Assembly (NCBI GenBank): GCA_965198865.1
Contig: CBDAQA010000018.1
Coordinates: 186,001 to 250,000 of the forward strand
Source: CBDAQA01 sp965198865
GTDB lineage: Bacteria > Planctomycetota > Phycisphaerae > Tepidisphaerales > Tepidisphaeraceae
Length of the DNA: 64,000 nt
Direction of reading: 5' to 3'
Part shown: one piece after another, positions 40,723-49,462 of the stretch
How positions within the stretch are numbered: position 1 is the stretch's first letter
How the letters are laid out: every line of letters begins with the position of its first letter
Program-made: the position numbers and the translations under genes
The notes under the pieces: model-generated
What the model was told of the DNA's origin: nothing
Databases searched by the model: none
What the model saw: only the letters and a program-made list of their open reading frames with translations

Positions 40723-42128
40723 GCCTCGCCAGCCTGCTGACCATCGACATCCGCTACGAGCAGGACGTGGTGCTGACCCGCCAGCGGGCCCGCCAGGTCG
40801 CGGCCCTGCTGGACCTGGGCGGGCTGGAGCAGACCGCCTTTGCCACGGCCGTCTCGGAGCTGGCCCGCAACGCGTTCCAGTACGCCGGTCACGGGCGGGT
40901 CACGTTCGGCGTGCGGGCCGACGACCGCCGGCAGGTGCTGGTCGCCCGCGTACACGATGATGGTCCGGGCATCGCCGACCTGGGCGCGATCCTCGACGGC
41001 CGGTACCACTCGCGCACCGGCATGGGCCTGGGGATCCTCGGGGCCAGGCGGCTCAACGACGAGTTCGACCTCATCACCGCCCCGGGGCAGGGGACGACCG
41101 CCACGATCGGCAAGGTGCTGTCGCCACGGTTGCCGGTCGTGGCAGGCCCGGTGCTGTCGCGCGTGACGGCGAAGCTGGCCGAGCGGACGCCGCAGAACCC
41201 GCTGGAGGAGGTGCGCGAGCAGAACAAGGAGCTGCTGCAGGCACTGGACGACCTGCGGTCCCGCCAGGGGGAGGTCGAGCGGCTGAACGCCGAGCTGGCC
41301 GAGACGAACCGCGGCGTGGTGGCCCTCTACGCCGAGCTGGACGAGAAGGCCGACTCGCTGCGGCGGGCGTCGGAGTACAAGAGCCGGTTCCTGAACGACA
41401 TGACCCACGAGCTGCGGACGCCGCTGAACGCGATCGTCAGTTTGGCCCGGCTGTTGCTCGACCGGACCGATGGCGAGCTCACGCCGGAGCAGGAGAAGCA
41501 GGTTTCGCTGATCCACCGGTCCGGCACGTCCCTGGGCGAGATGGTGAACGACCTACTGGACCTGGCGAAGATCGAGGCGGGCCGGACCGACCTGTATGTC
41601 GGCCCGTTCGAGGTGCGCGACGTGCTGGCCGGCCTCCGCGGCATGTTCCGCCCGGCACTGGTTGACGGGCGGATCCCGCTGCTGGTCGACGACCCCACCG
41701 GCGGCCTGGGCGAGATGGTGACGGACGAGCGGAAGCTCACGCAGATCCTCCGCAACCTCGTCTCGAACGCGATCAAGTTCACCGAGCAGGGCCAGGTCCA
41801 CGTCCAGGCCGAGGCCGGCCCTGACGGCACGGCCCGGTTTACCGTGGCGGACACCGGCATTGGCATCGCGCCCGAGCACCAGGACGCCATATTCCACGAC
41901 TTCACGCAGGTCGAGAGCGACGTGCAGCGCCGGGTGACCGGCACGGGCCTGGGGTTGCCGCTGACGCGGAAGCTGGCCCGGCTGCTCGGCGGTGACGTGG
42001 CGGTTCAAAGCACGCCCGGCGTCGGGTCGCGGTTCACGGTGACGTTGCCGGTACACTGCCCGCAGCAGGCGTTGCCCGCCGCGCCCGACGGGGACCGCCA
42101 CTGGGTCGGGAGCGGCACCCATGGCTGA
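40719..42128 (+). CDS. RsbT-like domain fused to a soluble histidine kinase
   Basis: The 469-residue protein starts with a third GHKL domain (about 1-140; AVSELARNAFQYAGHG, HDDGPGIADLG, GMGLGILGARRLNDEF). A coiled-coil-like helix follows (LEEVREQNKELLQALDDL, EVERLNAELAET). Then comes a full histidine kinase with H box MTHELRTPLNAIV (His230), N box RNLVSNAIKF and G boxes FTVADTGIGIAPEH and GTGLGLPLTRKLARLLGG. There is no membrane segment, so it is a cytoplasmic kinase, probably activated by protein contacts within the stressosome. The gene overlaps both neighbours (4 and 8 bp). Confidence 0.88.
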   Translation: MSLASLLTIDIRYEQDVVLTRQRARQVAALLDLGGLEQTAFATAVSELARNAFQYAGHGRVTFGVRADDRRQVLVARVHDDGPGIADLGAILDGRYHSRTGMGLGILGARRLNDEFDLITAPGQGTTATIGKVLSPRLPVVAGPVLSRVTAKLAERTPQNPLEEVREQNKELLQALDDLRSRQGEVERLNAELAETNRGVVALYAELDEKADSLRRASEYKSRFLNDMTHELRTPLNAIVSLARLLLDRTDGELTPEQEKQVSLIHRSGTSLGEMVNDLLDLAKIEAGRTDLYVGPFEVRDVLAGLRGMFRPALVDGRIPLLVDDPTGGLGEMVTDERKLTQILRNLVSNAIKFTEQGQVHVQAEAGPDGTARFTVADTGIGIAPEHQDAIFHDFTQVESDVQRRVTGTGLGLPLTRKLARLLGGDVAVQSTPGVGSRFTVTLPVHCPQQALPAAPDGDRHWVGSGTHG

Positions 42129-43725
42129 CCGCAGGCCGACCATCCTGCACGTGGACGACGACGAGGCCAACCGCTACGCCGTAACCAGGTCACTGGTGAA
42201 GGCCGGGTTCGACGTGACCGAGGCGGCCGACGGCGCGACCGCGCTGGCACAGCTGGCCGACCACCCGGACCTGGTGATCCTCGACGTCCGCCTGCCCGAC
42301 ATCAACGGGTTCGAGGTGTGCCGCCGCATCAAGGCCGACCCGGCAACGGCGGCGATTCCCGTCCTGCACCTCTCGGCCAGCCTGGTCTCCGGCACCGCCA
42401 AGGCGCAGGGGTTGGACGGCGGCGCCGACGGCTACCTGATCCGGCCGGTCGAGCCGGTCGAGCTGATCGCCACGGTCAACGCCCTGCTGCGGACCAAGCG
42501 GGTGGAGGCCGAGCTGCGCGCCAGCCAGGAGCGGCTGCGCGAGGCGCTGGACACGGCCCAGCGCGCCCGGGCCGAGGCCGAGCAGGCCGGCCGGATGAAG
42601 GACGAGTTCCTGGCCAACCTCAGCCACGAGCTGCGGACGCCGCTGAACGCCATCCTGGGCTGGGCGACGATCCTCGCGTCCGACGCCCCGCCGGAGCCGG
42701 CCGACCTGCGCGACGGGCTCGAGACGATCCGGCGGAACGCGCGGGCGCAGACGCGGATCATCGAGGACCTGCTCGACATGAGCCGGATCATCGGCGGGAA
42801 GGTCCGGCTCGACGTGCGGCCGACCGACCTGGCGGCCGTCGTGCGCGAGGCCACCGACACCGTCCGGCCCGCCGCCGACGCCAAGGGCGTCGCCATCGAC
42901 GTCCGCGTCGACCCGGCCCTCGGCCCGATCGGTGCCGACCCCGACCGTATCCAGCAGGTGCTGTGGAACCTGCTGAGCAACGCGATCAAGTTCACGCCGC
43001 GCGGCGGGCAGGTCGGCGTGGCCGTCCGGCACCTGCAGTCCCACCTGGACCTGACCGTGACCGACACCGGCCAGGGCATCCCCGCCGCGTTCCTGCCCTA
43101 CGTGTTCGACCGGTTCCGTCAGGTCGACGGTTCGACCACCCGCCGCCACGGCGGGCTCGGCTTGGGGCTGGCCATCTCGAAGCAGCTGGTCGAGCTGCAC
43201 GGCGGCACGATCGGCGTGAACAGCCCTGGCGAGGGGCAGGGCACGACCTTCCGCGTGACGCTGCCGTTGACGCCCGTCGCGTCGGACCCGTCGCCGCCCG
43301 CCCAGCCGGGCCGGGCACCGGCCGCGCCGACCGACGCGGCTGCCGACCTGACGGGCATCCGCATCCTGGTGATCGACGACGAGCCGGATGCCCGCGAGAT
43401 GGTCCGCCGGGTGCTGGAAGGGTGCGGCGCGACCGTCACCACGGCCGACTCGGCCGACGACGCCGTAGGGCTTGCCCGGGCCGAGCCGTTCGAGGCGTTG
43501 GTCAGCGACATCGGCCTGCCGGGCGAGGACGGCTACAGCCTGATCCGCCGCGTGCGTGGCCTGCTCCCGGCCGAGAACGCCACCGTCCCCGCCCTCGCGC
43601 TGACCGCCTACGCCCGCCAGGCCGACGCCGTCCGCTCGATTGCCGCCGGCTACCAGGGCCACCTCACCAAGCCGGTCGAGCCGACGACCCTGATCGCCGC
43701 CGTCGCCGCCCTCGTCGGACGGTGA
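42121..43725 (+). CDS. Hybrid receiver-histidine kinase-receiver protein
   Basis: The 534-residue protein has a first receiver domain (ILHVDDDEANRYAV, Asp55 in VILDVRLPD). A coiled-coil linker leads to a histidine kinase with NLSHELRTPLNAILG (His169), N box NLLSNAIKF and GTTFRVTLPL. A Pro/Ala linker precedes a second receiver (ILVIDDEPDAREM, Asp463 in LVSDIGLPGEDG). It has no membrane part and no DNA-binding domain, so its output must be another protein. It is coupled to the upstream kinase gene by an 8-bp overlap, which strongly suggests they pass phosphate to each other. Confidence 0.88.
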   Translation: MADRRPTILHVDDDEANRYAVTRSLVKAGFDVTEAADGATALAQLADHPDLVILDVRLPDINGFEVCRRIKADPATAAIPVLHLSASLVSGTAKAQGLDGGADGYLIRPVEPVELIATVNALLRTKRVEAELRASQERLREALDTAQRARAEAEQAGRMKDEFLANLSHELRTPLNAILGWATILASDAPPEPADLRDGLETIRRNARAQTRIIEDLLDMSRIIGGKVRLDVRPTDLAAVVREATDTVRPAADAKGVAIDVRVDPALGPIGADPDRIQQVLWNLLSNAIKFTPRGGQVGVAVRHLQSHLDLTVTDTGQGIPAAFLPYVFDRFRQVDGSTTRRHGGLGLGLAISKQLVELHGGTIGVNSPGEGQGTTFRVTLPLTPVASDPSPPAQPGRAPAAPTDAAADLTGIRILVIDDEPDAREMVRRVLEGCGATVTTADSADDAVGLARAEPFEALVSDIGLPGEDGYSLIRRVRGLLPAENATVPALALTAYARQADAVRSIAAGYQGHLTKPVEPTTLIAAVAALVGR

Positions 43726-43757
43726 CGGCTCCCCGCAGAGGGCCGGATACCATGTCC

Positions 43758-43843
43758 GTGAAGCCGGGACCTGAGGTACTCCGAAGACCCGGATCGGACG
43801 GCGCGCGTCCGGGTCTTCGGGGTACCTCAGACGCCGGCTTCAC
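43758..43843. repeat. 86-bp palindrome after the stressosome operon
   Basis: The left side (43758 to about 43793) and the right side to 43843 are largely complementary, with GTGAAGCCGG and CCGGCTTCAC at the ends, and GGTACTCCGAAGACCCGG facing CCGGGTCTTCGGGGTACC inside. It could stop transcription of the operon or be a dispersed element. Confidence 0.7.
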
Positions 43844-43916
43844 CGGATCGAAACCGGGATGGCAATCCGGCGCATGGGGCACCGACGCCCGGCGGTCGTT
43901 GACCGTTACTGATCCC

Positions 43917-44102
43917 TCACACCACCGACGACCCGCGGCCGAGCAGGAAGTAGAGGATCGGCCCCAGCAGCGGCAGCAGCAGGACCACGATAACCCACAG
44001 CAGTTTCTTCCCGTCGTCGCCCCGGCTGGTGACGATCAGGTAGATGCAGTAGATGTCCAACAAGAGCAGGAGTAGGCCGATTCCGCCGCCGCCGTAATAC
44101 AT
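43917..44102 (-). CDS. Small membrane protein, PLDc_N-like
   Basis: The 61-residue product has two hydrophobic helices (GIGLLLLLLDIYCIYLIV and LLWVIVVLLLPLLGPILYFL) separated by a short charged loop (TSRGDDGKK), ending with GRG. This matches the two-helix PLDc_N domain (cardiolipin synthase N-terminal type) that also occurs as small single-domain proteins. The ATG at 44102 has AAGGG upstream. Function is unknown. It is divergent from the sugar importer. Confidence 0.7.
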   Translation of the reverse strand: MYYGGGGIGLLLLLLDIYCIYLIVTSRGDDGKKLLWVIVVLLLPLLGPILYFLLGRGSSVV

Positions 44103-44305
44103 GGGGTGCCCTTCAGTGGTTGGGTTGCTTCCTCGCGGACCGTAGCAGAAGTCGATGTCGGCTGTGAACCGGCAATCCGCGCCGGACACCTGCCGAGCGG
44201 CTCGATGCCGCATCGGAAATCTGCCGGATTTGGCGACATGTTTGTGGCCGACCAGCGGTTGCTCGGGGGCGACTGCGCGTGCGCCCGGCGTCGCCGGTGC
44301 CCCGC

Positions 44306-44333
44306 TTGACGCGCCATGGCCGCAGGGTACAAG
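44306..44333 (+). promoter_or_regulatory. Candidate sigma-70 promoter of the sugar importer
   Basis: TTGACG (44306-44311) and TACAAG (44328-44333) are separated by 16 bp and lie 36 bp before the first gene of the ABC operon. The match to consensus is moderate and this lineage's promoter rules are not known, so it is only a candidate. Confidence 0.35.
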
Positions 44334-44368
44334 CGTGGCCCCTGAGGATCTGACCGGCGGGCGCACGC

Positions 44369-45889
44369 TTGACTGACTCTCCCATCACCCGGCCGCCGCT
44401 GCTGCGGCTGACGAACATCGCCAAGTCGTTCGGCGGCGTCCGCGCGCTCCGCGGCGTCAGCTTCGAACTGCTGCCCGGCGAGTGCCACGCCATCGTCGGC
44501 GAGAACGGGGCCGGCAAGTCGACGCTCATCAAGACCATCGCCGGCGCCCACGCGCCCGACAGCGGCACCCTCGAGATCGAGGGACAAGCCATCGAGCGGA
44601 ACTCGCCGGCGCTGGCGCGGTCGCTGGGCGTGGCCATCGTCTACCAGCAGCCGTCGCTGTTCCCCGACCTGACCGTGGCCGAGAACATCGCCCTGCGCGA
44701 TGAGCCCCCGTCGCCGTGGCGCTGGGTGCGCTGGGGCGAGCGGCGACGGCGGGCGACCGAGCTGCTGGCGAAGGTGGGGGCGGACGTGTCGCCGGACGAT
44801 GTCGTCCGCGACCTGTCGATGCCGCAACAGCAGCTGGTGGAGATCGCCGCCGCGCTCGCCGCCGACGTCAAGGTGCTGATCCTGGACGAGCCGACCGCGT
44901 CGCTCGGCGAGCGGGAGGCGGACAACCTGATCGCCGTCGTCAGGCGGATGGTGGCGGCGGGCGTGGGCGTGGTCTACATCTCGCACCGGTTGTCGGAGCT
45001 GCCGCGCGTCGCCGACCGGGTGACGGTGCTTCGGGACGGGACGTACGTCGCCACGCGCGGCATGGCCGGCATCGACCGGGCGGAGCTGATCCGCCTGATG
45101 GTCGGCCGCGAGGTGGCGGCCGTGTTCCCGCCGCTGCCGGTGCAGGTGGGGAACATCGCGCTGGAGGTCCGCGACCTTCGCTGCGACGCCGGCGGCGTCC
45201 ACGACGTGAACCTGATCGTCCGCGCCGGCGAGATCGTCGGGCTCGCCGGGCTGGTCGGCGCGGGGCGCACGGAGCTGGCCCGCGCGCTGTTCGGGCTGAC
45301 GCCCGCCGACGGCGGCCAGGTGGTGGTGGACGGCACGGTGGTCCGGCTCGACACGCCGTCCGCCGCCGTTGCCGCGGGGCTGGCGTACGTGCCGGAGGAT
45401 CGCCGGCGGCACGGCGTGATCCTGGACATGCCGGTGCAGTCGAACACCTCGCTGGCCGTGCTCGCTTCGCTGTCCACCGGTGGGCTGATCGACTTCGGCG
45501 CCGAGCGGACGATGGCGACGGACTACGTGACCAGCCTGGGCGTGAAGACGCCGTCGGTCGACGCGGCCGTGGGCACGCTGTCGGGCGGGAACCAGCAGAA
45601 GGTGGCCGTCGCCCGCTGGCTGGCGACGAAGCCGCGGGTGATCATCCTCGACGAGCCGACGCAGGGCGTCGACGTGGGGGCCAAGGCCGAGATCTACAAG
45701 CTGATCGCCGAGCTGGCCGAGCGCGGGCTGGGCGTGCTGATGATCAGCAGCGAGCTCCCCGAGGTGATCGGCATGAGCCACCGGATCTGCGTCATGCGCG
45801 GCGGCACCATCGTCGGCGAGCTGGCCGGCGACGCGGTGACATCGGAGGCGGTCATGGGGTTGGCGTTCGGGCACACGGTGGCGGCGTGA
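44369..45889 (+). CDS. CUT2 sugar ABC importer ATP-binding protein (RbsA/RhaT-like)
   Basis: The 506-residue protein has two nucleotide-binding domains. The first has Walker A GENGAGKST, signature-like SMPQQQLVEIA and Walker B LILDEPTASLG. The second has a degenerate Walker A (GLVGAGRTE), the signature LSGGNQQKVAVARWL and Walker B IILDEPTQGVDVG. This is the double-ATPase layout of RbsA, XylG, MglA and RhaT, which drives uptake of monosaccharides. The start is TTG at 44369. Nearby GH78 suggests rhamnose as the substrate, which is inference. It is followed by permease genes. Confidence 0.92.
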   Translation: MTDSPITRPPLLRLTNIAKSFGGVRALRGVSFELLPGECHAIVGENGAGKSTLIKTIAGAHAPDSGTLEIEGQAIERNSPALARSLGVAIVYQQPSLFPDLTVAENIALRDEPPSPWRWVRWGERRRRATELLAKVGADVSPDDVVRDLSMPQQQLVEIAAALAADVKVLILDEPTASLGEREADNLIAVVRRMVAAGVGVVYISHRLSELPRVADRVTVLRDGTYVATRGMAGIDRAELIRLMVGREVAAVFPPLPVQVGNIALEVRDLRCDAGGVHDVNLIVRAGEIVGLAGLVGAGRTELARALFGLTPADGGQVVVDGTVVRLDTPSAAVAAGLAYVPEDRRRHGVILDMPVQSNTSLAVLASLSTGGLIDFGAERTMATDYVTSLGVKTPSVDAAVGTLSGGNQQKVAVARWLATKPRVIILDEPTQGVDVGAKAEIYKLIAELAERGLGVLMISSELPEVIGMSHRICVMRGGTIVGELAGDAVTSEAVMGLAFGHTVAA

Positions 45890-45892
45890 CGG

Positions 45893-45985
45893 GAAATTTC
45901 GAAGGGCGAAATCTCGAAATCCGACACAGCGACATGGCTGACGATCTGCAGTCTCGATATTTGGGATTTCGATATTCGATCTCCT
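45893..45985. repeat. Dispersed TTCGA-rich repeat, copy 3
   Basis: The region between the ATPase and first permease genes holds words like CGAAATCTCGAAATCCGA and GGGATTTCGATATTCGA, in the style of the copies at 3105 and 25500. It is an insertion inside an operon. Confidence 0.6.
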
Positions 45986-45998
45986 GCCGGGGGCGAGC

Positions 45999-46934
45999 AT
46001 GACCCGGTACCGCCGCGAGATCGCCGTGGCCGCGGCGTACGGGCTCCTGCTGGCGATCCTCGCCGTCGCCCAGCCGGCATTCTTCTCCGGCGGGCAGTTC
46101 CGCGGCGGCTGGGTGCAGTCGGCGCCGGTGCTGGTGGCGGCCGTCGGCATGACGCTGGTGCTGCTGGCCCGGCAAGTCGACATCTCGATCGGATCGCAGT
46201 TCTCCATCTGCGCCGTGATCGCCGGGCTGTCCGCCAAGGCGGGGTTGCCGGGACCCGTTGCGACGGCGGTCGCGGTGGCGGCGGGGTGCGCGATGGGGGC
46301 GGCGAACGGGGCGCTGGTGGCGTTCCTCGGGCTGCCGTCGATCGTCGTCACGCTGGCCACGCTGGTCATCCTGCGCGAGGGGCTGCGGTGGGCGCGCGAG
46401 GGCGAGGCGGTCCACGACCTGCCGGCCGCGTTCCAGTGGTTCGGCCTGTCGCAGCACGCGGGCGAGTGGGCGTTGGTGGTCGCCGCGGCGGTGGTGCTCG
46501 GGATCTTCGGGATCATCATGACGCAGGTGGCGGCGGGGCGGGCGGTGTACGCGGTGGGGTCCGACCCCGAGGCCGCACGGCTGGCGGGCCTGCGGCCGCC
46601 AGTCGTCGTGTTCGGCGTGTTCGTCCTCATGGGCGGGCTGACGGGGCTGGCCGCCGTGTTGAACGCCGTGCGGTTCGCGCAGGTCGACGTGAACTCCGGG
46701 CAGGGGCTCGAGCTGACCGCCATCGCCGCCGTCGTGGTGGGCGGCACCGCGATCGCCGGCGGTCGGGGCACGCTGCTCGGCACGTTGGCCGGCGTCGCGC
46801 TGCTGGGCACGATCGGGCCGGCCCTGTTCTTCCTGGGCGTCAGCACGCAGTGGCAGCTGGCGGTGCAGGGGACGATCATCCTGCTGGCCGTCGCGGCCGA
46901 CGCGCTGCCGACGCGGGGGGTGCGACATGGCTGA
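45999..46934 (+). CDS. CUT2 sugar ABC permease 1 (RhaP/RbsC-like)
   Basis: The 311-residue protein has about eight membrane segments and the BPD_transp_2 family core: LVLLARQVDISIGS and the long signature LELTAIAAVVVGGTAIAGG..G. It forms half of a sugar-import channel with the permease encoded next. The stop overlaps the next start by 8 bp. It follows a TTCGA repeat after the ATPase gene. Confidence 0.9.
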   Translation: MTRYRREIAVAAAYGLLLAILAVAQPAFFSGGQFRGGWVQSAPVLVAAVGMTLVLLARQVDISIGSQFSICAVIAGLSAKAGLPGPVATAVAVAAGCAMGAANGALVAFLGLPSIVVTLATLVILREGLRWAREGEAVHDLPAAFQWFGLSQHAGEWALVVAAAVVLGIFGIIMTQVAAGRAVYAVGSDPEAARLAGLRPPVVVFGVFVLMGGLTGLAAVLNAVRFAQVDVNSGQGLELTAIAAVVVGGTAIAGGRGTLLGTLAGVALLGTIGPALFFLGVSTQWQLAVQGTIILLAVAADALPTRGVRHG

Positions 46935-49026
46935 CAACGAATCCGCCCAATTGCCGGAAACGCTTGCGTACCGCCCGACGGCTCCGCCACCACAGCCGAC
47001 CCGTAAGGCCCCGCCACAATTGATCCTCGCCGCGTTCCTGCTGTCCGAGGTGGCGGTCTTTTCCGTCATCGGCATCAACTTCGCCACGGCCGGCAACGCC
47101 GGGCAGATCGTCCGCGTCAGCACCGAGCTCGGGCTGGTGTCGCTGGCCATGACCGGCGTGATCCTGACCGGCGGGATCGACCTGTCGGTCGGCTCGACGC
47201 TGGGGCTGGCGGCCGTGCTGTTCGGCAAGCTGTGGCGCGACGCACACCTGCCCTGGACCGCGGCGGCCGCCGTCACGCTGGCGTTCGGCGGCGGGGCGGG
47301 GCTGCTCAACGCGGCGGTCATCACCAGGCTGCGCGTCCACCCGCTGATCGTCACGCTGGCCACGCTGTCGCTGTTCCGCGGGGTCGCCCAGGGCATCACC
47401 GGCGGGGCCGACAACTTCACTGGCTTTCCCCCGCAGTTCCTGCTGTTCGGGCAGGGTCACGTCGGGCCGATCCCCGCGCAGTTGCCGGTGCTCGCGATGG
47501 CGGCCGTCGCGTTCTACCTGCTGGTCCACCGCTCGACCGTGGGCCGGGCGTGGTCGGCGATCGGCTTCTCGCCAGAGGGGGCGCGGTACGCCGGCATCCC
47601 AATTAACCGGCGGATCGGCTTGGCCTACGTGCTGAGCGGGCTGATGTCGGCGCTGGCGGCGCTGGTCTACGTGGCCCGCGTGGGCCAGGCCAAGGCGGAC
47701 GCGGGGACGGGGCTGGAACTGTCGGCCATCACGGCCGTGGTGCTGGGCGGGACGAGCATCTTCGGCGGGCGCGGCACGATCGGCGGCACGCTGATGGGCC
47801 TGTTCGCCATCGCGATCCTGCAGAACGGCCTGCGGCTGGCCGACGGCCCGCCGGAACTGGCCGGCGTCGCCACCGGAGCGCTGCTGCTGCTGGCCATCGG
47901 GCTCGACCGCCGCGGCCGACCGGCCCGGCGGCCTGCGGCTCGGGCGGTCGTGCCACACGGAGAAGAGGAAGACATGCGCAACTCGCAACTCGGCGTCCTG
48001 TGCGGCGTCATCATCGCCGGGGCCCTGATCGTCGTCGGCGGGAACTACCTGCTCGTCCGCGCGCTGGCCCGGCCGGGCCCCGCGCCGGCCATCGGCGCGC
48101 CCGTGGCCGGCGGCAAGCCGCTCACGATCGGCATGATGCCCAAGAGCGTCGGCAACGCCTACTTCATCAACTGTCGCAAGGGCGCGACCGAGGCGGCCGC
48201 CGCGCTGGGCGACACGCTGCTGTGGGACGGCCCGACCGACCCGGACCCGGCCAAGCAGAACGAGATCGTCGACACCTGGGTCACCCGCGGCGTCGACGCG
48301 ATCGCCGTCTCCGTGGACAACGCCGCCGGCCTGTCGACCGCCCTCCGGGCCGCCCGGGCCAAGGGCATCAGGGTCGTCACCTGGGACGCCGACGCCGACG
48401 CGGACGCGCGCGACCTGTTCGTCAACCAGGCCACGCCGCTGGGCATCGGCACGTCGCTGATGGACAACGCGGCAGCGGCGATGGGCAACAAGGGCCACTT
48501 CGCGATCATCACCGCGTCGCTCACCTCGGCGAACCAGAACGAGTGGATGAAGTACATCGAGGCGGAGCGCAAGGCGAAGTTCCCCGACATCGTGATGGAC
48601 GTGGTCCGCCCCTGCGACGACCTGCAGGACAGGGCGTTCAACGCGACCAAGGAGATCCTCAACTCCGACGCGAACCACCAGGTGAAGCTGATGCTCGCCA
48701 TCAGCAGCGCCGCCGTCCCCGGCGCCGCCGAGGCGGTCAAGCAGTCGGGCCGGACCGACGTCCACGTGGTCGGGCTGGGGCTGCCCAAGGACAACAAGAC
48801 CTACGTCCACGACGGCATCACGACGGCCGTGATCCTGTGGAACACCGCAGACCTCGGCTACCTAGCGATGCACGTCGCCGACGCCGCCGCCCACGGCACG
48901 CTCAGGCCCGGCGACGGCACCTTCCCCGCCGGCCGCCTCGGCAAGCTGGAGGTGAAGGGCGACAACGTCCTGCTGGGGCAGCCGTACGTGTTCGACAAGT
49001 CGAACATTGACGGGTTCGATTTCTGA
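46927..49026 (+). CDS. Sugar ABC permease joined in frame to a substrate-binding protein
   Basis: A single 699-codon frame covers two units. Residues about 1-340 are a second BPD_transp_2 permease (GVILTGGIDLSVGST, LSAITAVVLGGTSIFGG). Residues 350-699 start at an ATG (47974) with GAAGAGGAAGA upstream and encode a binding protein: a membrane/signal segment (LGVLCGVIIAGALIVVGG), then KPLTIGMMPKSVGNAYFINC and the type I periplasmic-binding-protein pattern (GVDAIAVSVDNAAGLSTAL, VVTWDADADADARDLF). It may be translated as one fusion, as two proteins, or as both. The binding part resembles RhaS/LsrB-type proteins. No stop or frameshift separates the halves. Confidence 0.85.
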   Translation: MADNESAQLPETLAYRPTAPPPQPTRKAPPQLILAAFLLSEVAVFSVIGINFATAGNAGQIVRVSTELGLVSLAMTGVILTGGIDLSVGSTLGLAAVLFGKLWRDAHLPWTAAAAVTLAFGGGAGLLNAAVITRLRVHPLIVTLATLSLFRGVAQGITGGADNFTGFPPQFLLFGQGHVGPIPAQLPVLAMAAVAFYLLVHRSTVGRAWSAIGFSPEGARYAGIPINRRIGLAYVLSGLMSALAALVYVARVGQAKADAGTGLELSAITAVVLGGTSIFGGRGTIGGTLMGLFAIAILQNGLRLADGPPELAGVATGALLLLAIGLDRRGRPARRPAARAVVPHGEEEDMRNSQLGVLCGVIIAGALIVVGGNYLLVRALARPGPAPAIGAPVAGGKPLTIGMMPKSVGNAYFINCRKGATEAAAALGDTLLWDGPTDPDPAKQNEIVDTWVTRGVDAIAVSVDNAAGLSTALRAARAKGIRVVTWDADADADARDLFVNQATPLGIGTSLMDNAAAAMGNKGHFAIITASLTSANQNEWMKYIEAERKAKFPDIVMDVVRPCDDLQDRAFNATKEILNSDANHQVKLMLAISSAAVPGAAEAVKQSGRTDVHVVGLGLPKDNKTYVHDGITTAVILWNTADLGYLAMHVADAAAHGTLRPGDGTFPAGRLGKLEVKGDNVLLGQPYVFDKSNIDGFDF
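47962..47976 (+). promoter_or_regulatory. Internal ribosome-binding site and start in the permease/binding-protein frame
   Basis: The purine-rich GAAGAGGAAG lies right before the ATG at 47974, which opens the binding-protein half with a signal-like sequence. This suggests separate translation of the binding protein even though no stop codon precedes it. Confidence 0.5.
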
Positions 49027-49182
49027 CGTGCATAGGTGAAGATCATTGCTGCCGGCTGATTGCCGACATCGGCGAGCTGTGCGCCGACCTACACGGCCGT
49101 GCCCTGCGGGACGCGACAGACGCCGAGCTGCTTGAGACGATCTGGCGGTTCAGCCGGTACGACGAGACGGCGAGCCAGTAGG
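49022..49182 (+). pseudogene. Remnant of a small ORF (acidic, helical)
   Basis: A frame with protein-like wording (CRLIADIGELCADLHGRALRD, AELLETIWRFSRYDETASQ) ends at a TAG at 49180-49182, but I find no acceptable start codon before it. It could be the 3' remnant of a gene or use a rare start. The other frames here are not protein-like. Confidence 0.35.
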
Positions 49183-49462
49183 GTGCCGTCGCAGCGTGAC
49201 CGTCTCGAACCCCATCGGTGCAATCGTCGCTGCGACACGCCGCCCGATCCACTCGCGGCTCAACAGGCGACGGATACTTTTGTACAACGCATGTGGCGTT
49301 CGACCAATTGACCGTCGCGGGCGGGAGCCGGTACCATTTCCACCGCGGAGATGGCCGTCTCGGGCATCGACCTGACCAGCCAAGACGCGGTAGGATGTCC
49401 GTCGCCGAGCCGGCCCGCGTGGGCGTCGCTCATCCGTTTCCATCGCCCCCGGAGGCACTGTC
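49027..49462. other. 436-base stretch between importer and PTS genes
   Basis: The stretch holds the two remnants listed above and the ribosome-binding site of the EIIB gene (GGAGG near 49450). No complete gene or strong repeat is seen in it. Confidence 0.5.
49150..49330 (-). pseudogene. Remnant of an ECF sigma factor C-terminus
   Basis: On the minus strand the words SIGRTPHALYKSIRRLLSREW resemble the C-terminal helix-turn-helix of Planctomycetota ECF sigma factors, whose end typically reads LGRTPxAVYKSLxRIR. The upstream part would overlap the PTS gene and is not protein-like, so only the 3' part remains. It is followed by a poorly conserved tail to the stop at 49150. Confidence 0.35.
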
